From Stappia indica (GTDB lineage Bacteria; Pseudomonadota; Alphaproteobacteria; Rhizobiales; Stappiaceae): DNA of 64,000 bases. Of this stretch, positions 38,360 to 47,414 are shown piece by piece; the stretch's first letter is position 1; every line of letters starts with the position of its first letter. The stretch spans positions 1,736,001 to 1,800,000 of the forward strand of contig NZ_CP046908.1 in NCBI RefSeq assembly GCF_009789575.1. Reading direction: 5' to 3'. A program made the translations under genes and the position numbers. The notes beneath the pieces were generated by a model. It saw only the letters and a program-made list of their open reading frames with translations, ran no database searches and was not told the DNA's origin.

Positions 38360-38721
38360 GAGCTTCCTTCGCAGGTAACGGGGTCCGGCGCACAGCAGGC
38401 CGGCAGCGCCGCCAGGACGGGACGACAGACATCGGGCGCGCCGCCGCAGCAGTCTTCCATCAGGAAGGCAAGCAGCGCCGTCAGACCGCCCATGTCGGCG
38501 AAATAGCGGATCGTGCGCCCCTGCCGGTGACTGCGCAGCACGCCGGCGCGGGTGAGGATCGCAAGGTTCGTGGAGAGCGTGTTCTGCCGCACGTCGAGCG
38601 CGGCCGCGATGTCGCCCGCAGCCATGCCCTCGCCGCCTGCGCGGATGAGCAGGCGCAGGACGTCGAGGCGGGTCTCCTGCGACAGGGCGGCAAAGGCCGA
38701 AAGGGCGGCTGTCTTTTCCAT
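38356..38721 (-). CDS. arsR: ArsR-family arsenic-responsive repressor
   Basis: This 121-residue winged-helix repressor has [18 protein letters not shown] and the recognition helix [20 protein letters not shown]. The C-terminal tail is cysteine-rich ([10 protein letters not shown], then [10 protein letters not shown]), a likely As(III) site as in alphaproteobacterial ArsR types with C-terminal thiols. No ribosome site precedes the ATG, and the predicted start of transcription falls on it, so the mRNA may be leaderless. Confidence 0.93.
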   Translation of the reverse strand: MEKTAALSAFAALSQETRLDVLRLLIRAGGEGMAAGDIAAALDVRQNTLSTNLAILTRAGVLRSHRQGRTIRYFADMGGLTALLAFLMEDCCGGAPDVCRPVLAALPACCAPDPVTCEGSS

Positions 38722-38722
38722 A

Positions 38723-38755
38723 ATTCGAGAATATTCGATATATCGCGCCCGTCAA
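38723..38755 (-). promoter_or_regulatory. arsR promoter and ArsR-type operator
   Basis: On the minus strand TTGACG (38755-38750), 16 bases and TATTCT (38733-38728) place transcription start at about 38721, the first base of the arsR ATG. GAATATTC (38729-38736) is a perfect palindrome over the -10, flanked by TTCGA repeats 10 bp apart (38724, 38734). Confidence 0.5.
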
Positions 38756-38848
38756 CCCCGCGGGACGGGAAAGGCGAGAGACGAAACGCAAGACGGCCGC
38801 GCGAGGCTCGCGCGGCCGTCCTGGCTTGAAGCGGGAAAGGCGGAGCCG

Positions 38849-40582
38849 TCAGGCGGGCTGCGCGCCGCTGGTGCTCGTGTCGCGGAACTCTTCGTTCTTC
38901 TTCTCGCGGGCGGCCGGTGCCGGCGCGGGCGCCGAGGCGCGCAGGCGCGTGTCGGCGAGCTCGCCGCAGGCCTCCAGGATCGGCTGGGCGACGACGACGA
39001 AATGGCCATGGATGCGCTTCAGGTCGCGCAGCACGTCCATATGGATCGAGGTCGTCTCCATCGACAGCTTCACCCCGTCGCGCAGCCGCGCGTAGTGGCG
39101 CTCGGCATAGTGCCGCTCCAGGTCGCGGATGGCGGTCTTTTCGGCGAAGAGCCGGCGCGCCAGGTCCGCGTCGCCGGTGGCGAAGACGTTGAGCGCGGTG
39201 GCGAAGTTCGACGCGACCCGGGCGTGGAACGCCTTGAGGTCGGCCAGGCCTTCCGAGGAGAAGGCAAGGTTGCCGCGGCCCTTCTTCTCCGCCAGTTCCA
39301 GAAGCTGCTTGTCGATGACGTCGCCGATATGCTCCAGGTTGGTGGTGAAGGAAAGGATCTCCATGAAACGGCGCGAATCCTCCTCCGACATGCCCTTGCG
39401 GGACATGCGCACCAGATGCAGCTTGATCGCCTCGTTGACCGCGTCGACCGCGTCGTCCGAGGTACGGATCTCGCGGATCAGCTTCGGATCGCCGGTCTCC
39501 AGCGCCTCCATCGACTTGATCAGCATCGCCTCGACCCGGTCGCCGAGCGCCAGCGCCTCGCGATGGGCGGCGGCCAGCGCCTCGGACGACATGTCGGTGG
39601 TGGCGCTGCCGAGATAGCGCGGGCGCTTGGGGTCCGCCGGCTGGGCCGAGGCGGGCACCAGCCGCTCCAGCAGCCGCGACACCGGACCGACCAGCGGAAT
39701 GAAGATCAGTGCCACGACGATGTTGAACGCCAGATGCGCGTCGACGGTCAGCCGCGCGCCGACCAGCCCATGGCTGGTGGCGATGTCGGCGAGCACGCCG
39801 GAAAACGGCACCAGCACCGCCGCAACCACGCCGCGCATCAGCATGTTGCCGAGCGGCACGCGCTTGGTCTCCGGCGCCCCGCCCCAGTTGGCCGAAAGCG
39901 GCGCTGCGGCAGCGCCGACATTGGCGCCGAGCACGGCGGCGATGGCCAGCGTCGGCGTCACCGCACCGGTGAGCGCCAGGGTGGCGATGACGAGAACCAC
40001 GGCGAGCGAGGAATGCGCCGCCCAGGTGATGCCCGCGGCGAGGATCGCGGCGAGGATCGGCTCGCTGCCGAGGGCGGCGAGCACGAGGCCGAAGGTCTCG
40101 GACTCGGCGAGCGGCACCACGGTCAGCCGCAGGGTCTGCAGCGACAGCGTGAGCAGGCCGAGGCCGATCAGCGCCCGGCCGATGCACTGGGCCCGGTCGG
40201 CCTCCATCGACAGGAACATGAAGACGCCGGCGGTGACGAAGACCGGCCAGAGATAGGACACGTCGAGCGACAGGATCTGCGCGGCGATGGCCGAGCCGAC
40301 ATCGGCGCCCAGCACCACGGCCAGCGCCATGGCCAGCGGGACGAGGCCGCTGCGCGAGAAGGAGGTGAGCAGCATCGCCGTCGCCGTCGCGCTCTGCATC
40401 AACACCGTGACGCCGGCGCCGGCAAAGGCCGCCATCGCCCGGTTGCGCGTCGCCGACGCAAGAACCGCCCTGAGGGAGGAGCCGAAAGCCCGCACCACCC
40501 CGGTGCGCACCATCCGCACGGCCCAGATCAGCAGCGCCACGCCGCCGATCAGCTGCACGAAGACCGCACTCGCACTCATCAT
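38849..40582 (-). CDS. Na/Pi cotransporter family protein with PhoU-like domain
   Basis: This 577-residue protein has an N-terminal membrane domain made of two inverted Na/Pi repeats. Signatures VLMQSATATAMLLTSF and ITWAAHSSLAVVLVIA are the paired QSSS-like substrate loops. A C-terminal cytoplasmic PhoU-like helical domain (about 340-540, with LSFTTNLEHIGDVIDKQLLE) follows. These proteins move phosphate with sodium, and the PhoU part is thought to regulate. Two adjacent ATGs (40582, 40579) are possible. It is divergent from the phosphatase/AfuABC-like operon, fitting phosphate handling. The C-terminal tail is Ala/Pro-rich. Confidence 0.9.
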   Translation of the reverse strand: MMSASAVFVQLIGGVALLIWAVRMVRTGVVRAFGSSLRAVLASATRNRAMAAFAGAGVTVLMQSATATAMLLTSFSRSGLVPLAMALAVVLGADVGSAIAAQILSLDVSYLWPVFVTAGVFMFLSMEADRAQCIGRALIGLGLLTLSLQTLRLTVVPLAESETFGLVLAALGSEPILAAILAAGITWAAHSSLAVVLVIATLALTGAVTPTLAIAAVLGANVGAAAAPLSANWGGAPETKRVPLGNMLMRGVVAAVLVPFSGVLADIATSHGLVGARLTVDAHLAFNIVVALIFIPLVGPVSRLLERLVPASAQPADPKRPRYLGSATTDMSSEALAAAHREALALGDRVEAMLIKSMEALETGDPKLIREIRTSDDAVDAVNEAIKLHLVRMSRKGMSEEDSRRFMEILSFTTNLEHIGDVIDKQLLELAEKKGRGNLAFSSEGLADLKAFHARVASNFATALNVFATGDADLARRLFAEKTAIRDLERHYAERHYARLRDGVKLSMETTSIHMDVLRDLKRIHGHFVVVAQPILEACGELADTRLRASAPAPAPAAREKKNEEFRDTSTSGAQPA

Positions 40583-40659
40583 CTTTCTGTCGTCCTCTTG
40601 TCGCGCCGGGTGTCGTCGCTGCGGCTCTTGTCGCTTTTCGGGCCCTTGTCCCGGGAGCG

Positions 40660-40674
40660 GCAATCGCCGATTGC
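40660..40674. promoter_or_regulatory. Palindrome between the Na/Pi transporter and phosphatase genes
   Basis: GCAATCG-C-CGATTGC is a perfect 7+1+7 inverted repeat in the 261-bp divergent intergenic region, with a second palindrome GGCGCCGGCGCC at 40679-40690. It may be a shared operator. The remainder of the gap is AT-richer and has no gene. Confidence 0.4.
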
Positions 40675-40843
40675 TATTGGCGCCGGCGCCATGATCCGGT
40701 GTCGTGCCTCCCATTTTCCGGCCAGATCGTTGATTCTGGCAGGCAATAGTGGCGGCAAAATGCCGAGGAAATCGCTTTTCCATCGGCTGAATACGTGGAA
40801 AAACAATGATGACAGATATTTGTCGGCTAAGTAAGAGGAAAGC

Positions 40844-41680
40844 ATGAGCGGATCCGCCAACCCGGAAGTGACGTTGCGTTTTCTTGCCCTTCAGGGACTT
40901 GCCGCGGAAGCCGCGGCCCTGGCGATGCGGTATTTCGAGAACCGCGACGCCATGGCAATCTCCCTGAAAGGCGCCCAGGACTGGCTCACCGAGGCCGACG
41001 GCGCGGTCGAGGCCCTGATCCGCTCGCGCATCGCCGAGGTCTTCCCGCAGGACAGCGTGCTGGGCGAGGAAGGCGGCGGCGAGGTGAGCGAGCGCGTGTG
41101 GATCGTCGACCCGATCGACGGCACCGCCAACTTCGCCCATGGCGACACGACCTGGTGCATTTCCATCGGCTTCCTCCTCGATGGCACGCCGGAGCTCGGC
41201 TGCATCGCCGCCCCGGCGCTCGGTGAGACCTATCTTGCCCGCCGCGGCCACGGCGCAACGATGAACGGCAAGCCGATCAAGGTCGCCGCCACCGACACGA
41301 TCACCCGCGCCACCGTGGAGCACGGCTGGTCGCCGCGCCTGCCGGTCGCCGGCTACATCAACAACGTCCGCGCCCTGTTCGAGGCCGGCGCCAACGTCAA
41401 GCGCTCCGCCTCCGGCGCGATGGGCCTTGCCTCCGTCGCCTGCGGCCGCAGCGACGGCTATCTGGAAGGCCACATCAACTCCTGGGACGTGGCCGCCGGC
41501 GTCGTCATCGCCAGCGAGGCGGGCGCCCGCGTCAGCGACTTCTTCAGCGGCGACTGGACCCGCGGCAACCCGATCGTCGTCGCAGCCCCCGGCATCGCCG
41601 AGGATGCAGCGCGCGTCACCGGCCTGCCGCTCGCCCCGGCGTCGCACCCGAAAGACGCTGCGTCGCAGACGGGAGATTGA
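40844..41680 (+). CDS. Inositol monophosphatase-family phosphatase
   Basis: This 278-residue magnesium-dependent phosphatase has all family motifs: VLGEEGGG (metal Glu), WIVDPIDGTANFAHG (metal Asp-x-x-Asp) and INSWDVAAG (third metal Asp). Members hydrolyse inositol-1-phosphate, sugar phosphates or histidinol phosphate. AGAGGAAAG precedes the ATG. It leads the operon with an AfuABC-like importer, so a sugar phosphate brought in by that system is the likeliest substrate. Confidence 0.9.
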   Translation: MSGSANPEVTLRFLALQGLAAEAAALAMRYFENRDAMAISLKGAQDWLTEADGAVEALIRSRIAEVFPQDSVLGEEGGGEVSERVWIVDPIDGTANFAHGDTTWCISIGFLLDGTPELGCIAAPALGETYLARRGHGATMNGKPIKVAATDTITRATVEHGWSPRLPVAGYINNVRALFEAGANVKRSASGAMGLASVACGRSDGYLEGHINSWDVAAGVVIASEAGARVSDFFSGDWTRGNPIVVAAPGIAEDAARVTGLPLAPASHPKDAASQTGD

Positions 41681-41757
41681 CGACCGGCGCTGCGCCGTTC
41701 AATTTGAACCAACGAATGCACAGCTTTGCAATGATGCATCGTAAAGGGAGGAGAACC

Positions 41758-42801
41758 ATGAAGATCACCGTCAGCCTGCAGGCGCTCGCGTCGGGCGCCG
41801 CCTTCGGTCTTGCCGGCCTGATGTGGGCCGTGCCCGCCTCGGCGTCCGGCGAGCTCACCGTCTACTGCTCCGTGCAGGAAGAATGGTGCCGCCCGATGGT
41901 CCAGGCCTTCGAGCGCGAGACCGGCATCAAGGTCAACATGACCCGCAAGTCGTCCGGCGAAACCTTCGCCCAGATCAAGGCGGAAGCCGCCAACCCGCGC
42001 GGCGACGTGTGGTGGGGCGGCACCGGCGACCCGCACCTGCAGGCGGCCGAGGAGGACCTGACGGTCGAATACAAGTCGCCGATGCTGGCCGAGCTGCAGC
42101 CCTGGGCCGTGTCCCAGGCCGAGCAGTCGGGCTACAAGACCGTCGGCATCTATGCCGGCGCGCTCGGCTACTCGTTCAACACCGAGATGCTGGCCTCCAC
42201 CGGCGCGCCGGAGCCGACCTGCTGGTCGGACCTTCTGCGCGAGGAGTTCCGCGACGAGGTGCAGGTGGCCAACCCGAACTCGTCCGGCACGTCCTACACG
42301 ATGGTCGCGACGCTGGTGCAGCTGATGGGCGAGGACAAGGCCTTCGAGTACATGAAGGCCCTGCACAAGAACATCAACCAGTACACCAAGTCGGGCGCCG
42401 CCCCGGCCCGTGCCGCCGCCACCGGCGAGACGCTGATCGGCATCACCTTCCAGCACGACGGCGTCACCCAGGTCGTGCAGGGCGCACCGGTCAAGGTGGT
42501 CTCCCCGTGCGAGGGCACCGGCTACGAGATCGGCTCCATGTCGATCATCAAGGGCGCCCCGAACATGGACAACGCCAAGAAGTGGTACGACTGGGCGCTG
42601 ACCCCGGCCGCGCAGGAACTCGGCGCGGCGGCGAACTCGTTCCAGGTGCCGTCCAACAAGGGTGCCAAGGCTCCCGAGCAGGCGCCGGACCTGTCGTCGG
42701 TCAAGCTGATCGACTACGACTTCGGCAAATACGGCTCGTCGGCCGAACGCACCCGCCTGCTGACCAAGTGGGATGCGGAGGTCGGTGCCGCGCCGAAGTG
42801 A
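41758..42801 (+). CDS. ABC substrate-binding protein, AfuA-like (hexose phosphate or iron)
   Basis: This 347-residue periplasmic protein has a signal peptide ending near VPASASG. The mature part begins ELTVYCSVQEEWCRPMVQAFERETGIKV, the ferric-iron-binding-protein type fold. The tyrosine pair that binds iron in FbpA is not obvious. Instead the protein has the FQHDGVTQVV and SPCEGTGYEIGSMSII segments resembling AfuA, which binds glucose-6-phosphate with a His-Asp pair and a Glu. AAAGGGAGGAG precedes the ATG. The phosphatase gene upstream supports a phosphorylated-sugar ligand over iron. Confidence 0.85.
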   Translation: MKITVSLQALASGAAFGLAGLMWAVPASASGELTVYCSVQEEWCRPMVQAFERETGIKVNMTRKSSGETFAQIKAEAANPRGDVWWGGTGDPHLQAAEEDLTVEYKSPMLAELQPWAVSQAEQSGYKTVGIYAGALGYSFNTEMLASTGAPEPTCWSDLLREEFRDEVQVANPNSSGTSYTMVATLVQLMGEDKAFEYMKALHKNINQYTKSGAAPARAAATGETLIGITFQHDGVTQVVQGAPVKVVSPCEGTGYEIGSMSIIKGAPNMDNAKKWYDWALTPAAQELGAAANSFQVPSNKGAKAPEQAPDLSSVKLIDYDFGKYGSSAERTRLLTKWDAEVGAAPK

Positions 42802-42835
42802 GGCGCGCCACCGTCCCTCAAGCGACAGCATCGCG

Positions 42836-44956
42836 ATGATCGACCGTTTTCCGGTGATCCTGGCCGCTGCCGGGCTGATTGGCCCGGCGGTGCTGGCCTA
42901 CCATGCCGACGACGGAACCCGCCTGGCCGGAGCGCTCGCCTCCGGCCATGTGGCGCCCGCGCTCGGCTGTCTGGCGCTGGTCCTTGCGGCCGGCGCGAGC
43001 CTTGCCGGGGCCCAGCGCGCCAGCGCCCTTTTCGGGGCGATCGGCGGCATGCTGGCGCTCGTCGCGATGATCCTTGCCGGCTTCTTCCCGGCCCTTGCCG
43101 CCGGGATCGGCTTTGCCGGGAGCGAGGTAGGGCGGGCCATCGGCCCGGGCGCCGGCATTCTCGCCCTTGCCCTCGTCGCACTCTTTGCCGGCGCCATCGC
43201 CCGGTTCGGCGCCTTCCGCAACGACCGCTTCGTCTCCGTCAGCGTCATCACCATCGGCGCGCTGGTGGTGATGTTCGTGTTCTGGCCGGTGCTGCGGATG
43301 CTGTCCGAAGCCTTCCACGGGGAGAGCGAGGCGCGCGCCGCCGTCTTCCTCGACCGGCTGCTGCAGGGCGACATCTGGTCGCTCGCCTGCCTGTGGTCGA
43401 CCGCCCGCTGCGGCGTTGCCCCCAACACCGTCATTCTCGGCATTCTCGCCGCCTTCTTCTCGACAACGCTGGCGCTCGGCCTTGCCCTGATCGCGGTGCG
43501 CACCAATGTGCGCTTTCCGCGCGCCTTCGACGCGCTCGCCATCCTGCCGATCATCACGCCGCCTTTCGTCATCGGCCTTGCGCTGATCGTGCTGTTCGGG
43601 CGCACCGGCCTCATCACCACCGCCCTGTGGGACTGGTTCGGCATTCCCCGCTCGCGCTGGCTCTACGGCCTGCCCGGCGTGCTGCTGGCGCAGGTCCTGT
43701 CGCAGGTGCCGCTGTCCTTCCTGATCCTGGTCGGCTCGCTGAAGGCCCTGTCGCCGACGCTGGAAGAGGCCGCGCAAACCCTGCGCGCCACCCGCACCCG
43801 CATCCTCCTGACCGTGACGCTGCCGCTGCTGCTGCCGGCCATCGCCAACACCTACCTGCTCGCCTTCGTCGAGAGCCTTGCCGACTTCGGCAACCCGCTC
43901 GTGCTCGGCGGCAATTTCGAGGTGCTGTCGACCAAGATCTTCTTCGCCGTCGTCGGCGCCCAGCACGAACCGGGCCGCGCCGCCGTTCTGGCCATGGTGC
44001 TGCTCGCCTTCACCCTCGCCGCCTTCCTCGTGCAGATGCGCCTGCTCGCCAACGCCTCCTTCGTCACCGTGTCCGGCAAGGGCGACAGCGGCGTACCGGC
44101 CGCCCTGCCCAAGGGCCTGCCCGCCGGCCTGTGGAGCGTCATCATTCCCTGGATCGGGCTGACCATCGCCGTCTACTCGATCGTGCTGATCGGCGGCTTC
44201 GTCAAGGATATCGGCCGCTTCGACATGACGCCGACGCTCGATCACCTGCGCACCGGCTTCCTGGTGGAGTGGACCGACAACGGCCTGTTCTGGGCGGGCT
44301 CGGCCTGGGACAGCTTCTGGACCACGGTGCTGGTCTCGGCGGCCGCCGCCCCGCTGACGGCGATCATCGGCCTTTTGACCGCCTATGTGCTGGCGCGCCA
44401 GAAGTTCCGCGGGCGCAGGTCGCTGGAATTCCTGACCATGCTGTCCTTCGCCATTCCCGGCACGGTGATCGGCGTCGCCTATATCCTCGCCTTCAACGTG
44501 CCGCCGGTGGAGATCACCGGCACCGGCTTCATCCTCATCGCCTGCTTCGTCTTCCGCAACATGCCGGTCGGCGTGCGCGCCGGCATCGCCGCCCTGTCGC
44601 AGATCGATCCCTCGCTCGACGAGGCCTCGGCCACCTTGCGGGCCAGCACAGGGCGCACGCTGATGACCGTGGTGCTGCCCCTGATGAAGCCGGCCATCGT
44701 CGCGACCCTGATCTTCTCCTTCGTCCATGCGATGACGGCGGTCTCGGCGATCATCTTCCTCGTCACGGCGCGCTACAACATGGCGACCGCCTATATCGTC
44801 GGCCGGGTGGAGGCAGGCGAATACTCGCTCGCCATCGCCTATTGCGCCTTCATGATCATCTTCATGATCGCCGCCATCGCCACCATCCGCTTCCTCGTCG
44901 GCGAGGCGCGGCTGGGCCGGCGCGGCAGCGAAACCATCGCCGCAGGGGGACACTGA
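42836..44956 (+). CDS. ABC transporter fused permease, AfuB-like
   Basis: This 706-residue membrane protein contains two permease halves in one chain. The first coupling loop is near LEEAAQTLRATRTRILLTVTLPLLLPA and the second near LDEASATLRASTGRTLMTVVLPLMKPA; about 15 hydrophobic segments can be seen, including an N-terminal extension with four or five. Such a fused permease is typical of AfuB/FbpB systems. No strong ribosome site precedes the ATG at 42836, so translation may be coupled to the gene 34 bases upstream. Confidence 0.9.
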   Translation: MIDRFPVILAAAGLIGPAVLAYHADDGTRLAGALASGHVAPALGCLALVLAAGASLAGAQRASALFGAIGGMLALVAMILAGFFPALAAGIGFAGSEVGRAIGPGAGILALALVALFAGAIARFGAFRNDRFVSVSVITIGALVVMFVFWPVLRMLSEAFHGESEARAAVFLDRLLQGDIWSLACLWSTARCGVAPNTVILGILAAFFSTTLALGLALIAVRTNVRFPRAFDALAILPIITPPFVIGLALIVLFGRTGLITTALWDWFGIPRSRWLYGLPGVLLAQVLSQVPLSFLILVGSLKALSPTLEEAAQTLRATRTRILLTVTLPLLLPAIANTYLLAFVESLADFGNPLVLGGNFEVLSTKIFFAVVGAQHEPGRAAVLAMVLLAFTLAAFLVQMRLLANASFVTVSGKGDSGVPAALPKGLPAGLWSVIIPWIGLTIAVYSIVLIGGFVKDIGRFDMTPTLDHLRTGFLVEWTDNGLFWAGSAWDSFWTTVLVSAAAAPLTAIIGLLTAYVLARQKFRGRRSLEFLTMLSFAIPGTVIGVAYILAFNVPPVEITGTGFILIACFVFRNMPVGVRAGIAALSQIDPSLDEASATLRASTGRTLMTVVLPLMKPAIVATLIFSFVHAMTAVSAIIFLVTARYNMATAYIVGRVEAGEYSLAIAYCAFMIIFMIAAIATIRFLVGEARLGRRGSETIAAGGH

Positions 44957-46017
44957 TGGGACCGGCAAGCCTCGACTTCATCGGCGTCACCAAGCGCTAC
45001 GGCGCGGTGACCGCCGTCGACGACGTCGCCTTCCGCTGCGAGGCCGGATCGCTGACCACGCTGCTCGGCCCCTCCGGCTGCGGCAAGACCACCACCTTGC
45101 GGATGATCGCCGGGCTGGAACTGGCGAGCGAGGGGAGGATCCTGATCGACGGCAAGGACGTGACGCACCTGTCGGCGGCCGAGCGCGACGTCACCATGGT
45201 GTTCCAGTCCTATGCGCTGTTCCCGCATATGAGCGTGCTGGAGAACGTCATGTACGGGCCGCGTTCCTCCGGCATCGGCAAGGCGCAGGCGGCCGAGATG
45301 GCGCGCGAGAAGCTCGGCCTGCTGGGCCTGTCCGGCTACGACACGCGGCTGCCGTCGGAACTCTCCGGCGGCCAGCAGCAGCGCGTCGCCGTCGCCCGCG
45401 CGCTGGTGCTGGAGCCCTCGATCCTGCTGTTCGACGAACCGCTGTCGAACCTCGATGCGCGGCTGCGCCGCAAGGTGCGCGAGGACATCCGCGCCCTGCA
45501 GAAGGATCTCGGCCTGACGGTGGTCTACGTCACCCACGACCAGGAGGAGGCGCTCGCCGTCTCCGACGAGGTCATCGTCATGTCGAATGCCCGCATCGCC
45601 CAGAAGGCCACCCCGCGCGACCTGTGGAACGCCCCGGCGAACCTCTTCGTCGCCGACTTCATCGGCGATGCCAACGTGGTCGACGGCACCATCGCCAGCG
45701 TTGCCGGCGAGACGGCGGTGCTGGATCTCGCCGGCGCCAGCGTCGAGGCGCCCGCACGCGGGCTCAATCCCGGTCCGGTGAAGGTCGCCCTGCGGCCCGA
45801 CGCGCTGCGCCTCGAACCGCTTGGCGAGGGCGATGCCGGCGGGCTGACCGGAACCGTGAGGACCGCGAGCTATCTCGGCAAGCACATGGAATACGAGATC
45901 GAGACGCCGCTCGGCGAGCTCTTCGTCATCGCGCCCGCCGATGGCGGCGAGGTCGGCGCCGGCGCCGAAGTGCGCCTGCTGCCCAAGGGGCACGGCATCG
46001 CCGTCATTCCGCAATAG
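44956..46017 (+). CDS. ABC transporter ATP-binding protein, AfuC/FbpC-like
   Basis: This 353-residue ATPase has Walker A GPSGCGKTT, Q-loop FQSYALFPHMSVLENV, signature LSGGQQQRV, Walker B ILLFDEPLSNLDA, switch VYVTHDQEEAL and a C-terminal TOBE-type domain (about 285-350). Its start overlaps the permease stop by one base. It energises the importer formed with the two preceding genes. Confidence 0.93.
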   Translation: MGPASLDFIGVTKRYGAVTAVDDVAFRCEAGSLTTLLGPSGCGKTTTLRMIAGLELASEGRILIDGKDVTHLSAAERDVTMVFQSYALFPHMSVLENVMYGPRSSGIGKAQAAEMAREKLGLLGLSGYDTRLPSELSGGQQQRVAVARALVLEPSILLFDEPLSNLDARLRRKVREDIRALQKDLGLTVVYVTHDQEEALAVSDEVIVMSNARIAQKATPRDLWNAPANLFVADFIGDANVVDGTIASVAGETAVLDLAGASVEAPARGLNPGPVKVALRPDALRLEPLGEGDAGGLTGTVRTASYLGKHMEYEIETPLGELFVIAPADGGEVGAGAEVRLLPKGHGIAVIPQ

Positions 46018-46133
46018 CCCGGCCGGCCCTGCCGGGGGCCGCAAACACGGCGAAAAACCCCGCTGCGCCCGCCACATGGACGCGGGGCGGCGCGCATATG
46101 AGTGCGCATCCCGGCCGCGGCGGAACGGCGCAG

Positions 46134-46154
46134 GCTATAGGGCTGCGCAATAGC
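46134..46154 (+). promoter_or_regulatory. 21-bp itaconate-locus motif, copy 1
   Basis: This copy of G-N-Y-ATAGR-N5-GCAATAGC ends 78 bases before the ATG at 46233. The outer arms GCTAT-N11-ATAGC are inverted, with the T-N11-A spacing of LysR sites. Two further copies lie at 51821 and 61007. Confidence 0.65.
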
Positions 46155-46232
46155 TCCGTGCATGCAAAGATATTTCCGGCCGGCCGCCGGACCTGCGATT
46201 TTGCGGCAAGCCCGAATGTCTCAGGAAACACC

Positions 46233-47414
46233 ATGAACGCCTTCGATCCGACAGCCGAATACAGTGCCATCCGCGACGGTGTCGCCAAGGTCTGCGCCGG
46301 GTTCCCCGGCGAGTACTGGCGCGACCTGGATGCGCGCCGCGCCTATCCCAAGGATTTCGTCGACGCGCTGATCCGCGAAGGCTATCTCGCCGCGATGATC
46401 CCGGAGGAGTATGGCGGCTCGGGCCTCAACCTGTCGGCCTCTGCCGTGATCCTGGAAGAGATCCACCGCAACGGCTGCAACGCCGCCGCCTGCCACGCGC
46501 AGATGTACACGATGGGCACGGTGCTGCGGCACGGCAGCCCCGAGCAGAAGCAGCAATACCTGCCCGGCATCGCCGACGGCACGCTGCGCCTGCAGGCCTT
46601 CGGCGTGACCGAGCCGACCAGCGGCACCGACACGCTGGCGCTGAAGACGACGGCAAAGCGCGACGGCGACGACTACATCGTCAACGGCCAGAAGATCTGG
46701 ATCTCCCGCGCCGAGCACTCCGACCTGATGGTGCTGCTGGCCCGCACGACGCCGCGCGACCAGGTGAAGTCGAAGACCGACGGCCTGTCGGTGTTCCTCA
46801 TCGACCTGCGCGAGCTGAAGGGCAACGGCGTCGAGATCCGCCCGATCCGCACGATGATCAACCACGCGACGACGGAGATCTTCTTCGACAACGCGCGCAT
46901 CCCAGCGTCCAGCCTGATCGGCGAGGAAGGCAAGGGCTTCCGCTACATCCTGTCGGGCATGAATTCCGAGCGCATCCTGATCGCCGCCGAGTGCATCGGC
47001 GATGCCAAGTGGTTCATCGAGAAGGGCTCCAACTACGCCAAGGAGCGGGTGATCTTCGGCGCCCCGATCGGCCAGAACCAGGGCGTGCAGTTCCCGCTTG
47101 CCCGCGCCTATGCGCACATGATGGCGGCCGAGGCCATCGTCTACCGCGCCGCCGCGATGTACGATGCCGGCCACAATCCGGGCGTGGAGGCGAACAGCGC
47201 CAAGATGCTGGCCGCCGATGCCAGCTGGGAAGCGGCCGAGGCCTGCCTGCAGACCCATGGCGGCTTCGGCTTCGCCGAGGAATACGACGTGGAGCGCAAG
47301 TTCCGCGAGGCGCGGCTCTACCAGGTGGCGCCGATCTCCACCAACCTGATCCTGTGCTTCATCGCCGAGCAGGTGCTCGGCCTGCCGAAATCCTACGGGG
47401 CCCCGAAGGCATGA
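46233..47414 (+). CDS. Acyl-CoA dehydrogenase family protein of the itaconate-type locus
   Basis: This 393-residue flavoprotein has the acyl-CoA dehydrogenase layout: FGVTEPTSGTDT (FAD-binding), KIWISRAEHSD, ERILIAAECIGDAKWFIEKG and QTHGGFGFAEEYDVERKFREARLYQVAP. The usual catalytic-base motif YEGT is replaced by VAPIST, so the enzyme may use another base or catalyse something other than simple dehydrogenation. It corresponds in position and style to PA0879 of Pseudomonas aeruginosa. The downstream MmgE/PrpD gene overlaps by 4 bases. Confidence 0.88.
   Translation: MNAFDPTAEYSAIRDGVAKVCAGFPGEYWRDLDARRAYPKDFVDALIREGYLAAMIPEEYGGSGLNLSASAVILEEIHRNGCNAAACHAQMYTMGTVLRHGSPEQKQQYLPGIADGTLRLQAFGVTEPTSGTDTLALKTTAKRDGDDYIVNGQKIWISRAEHSDLMVLLARTTPRDQVKSKTDGLSVFLIDLRELKGNGVEIRPIRTMINHATTEIFFDNARIPASSLIGEEGKGFRYILSGMNSERILIAAECIGDAKWFIEKGSNYAKERVIFGAPIGQNQGVQFPLARAYAHMMAAEAIVYRAAAMYDAGHNPGVEANSAKMLAADASWEAAEACLQTHGGFGFAEEYDVERKFREARLYQVAPISTNLILCFIAEQVLGLPKSYGAPKA

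Noticed and set aside
40730-40750. Further match to the 21-bp motif near GCAATAGT in the Na/Pi-phosphatase gap
   Set aside because: The right half partly matches but the ATAG left half is absent and the distance to the start codon differs.
38552-40834. 760-codon plus-strand open frame opposite the Na/Pi transporter and arsR
   Set aside because: Shadow of genes with clear motifs; no start context or domains.
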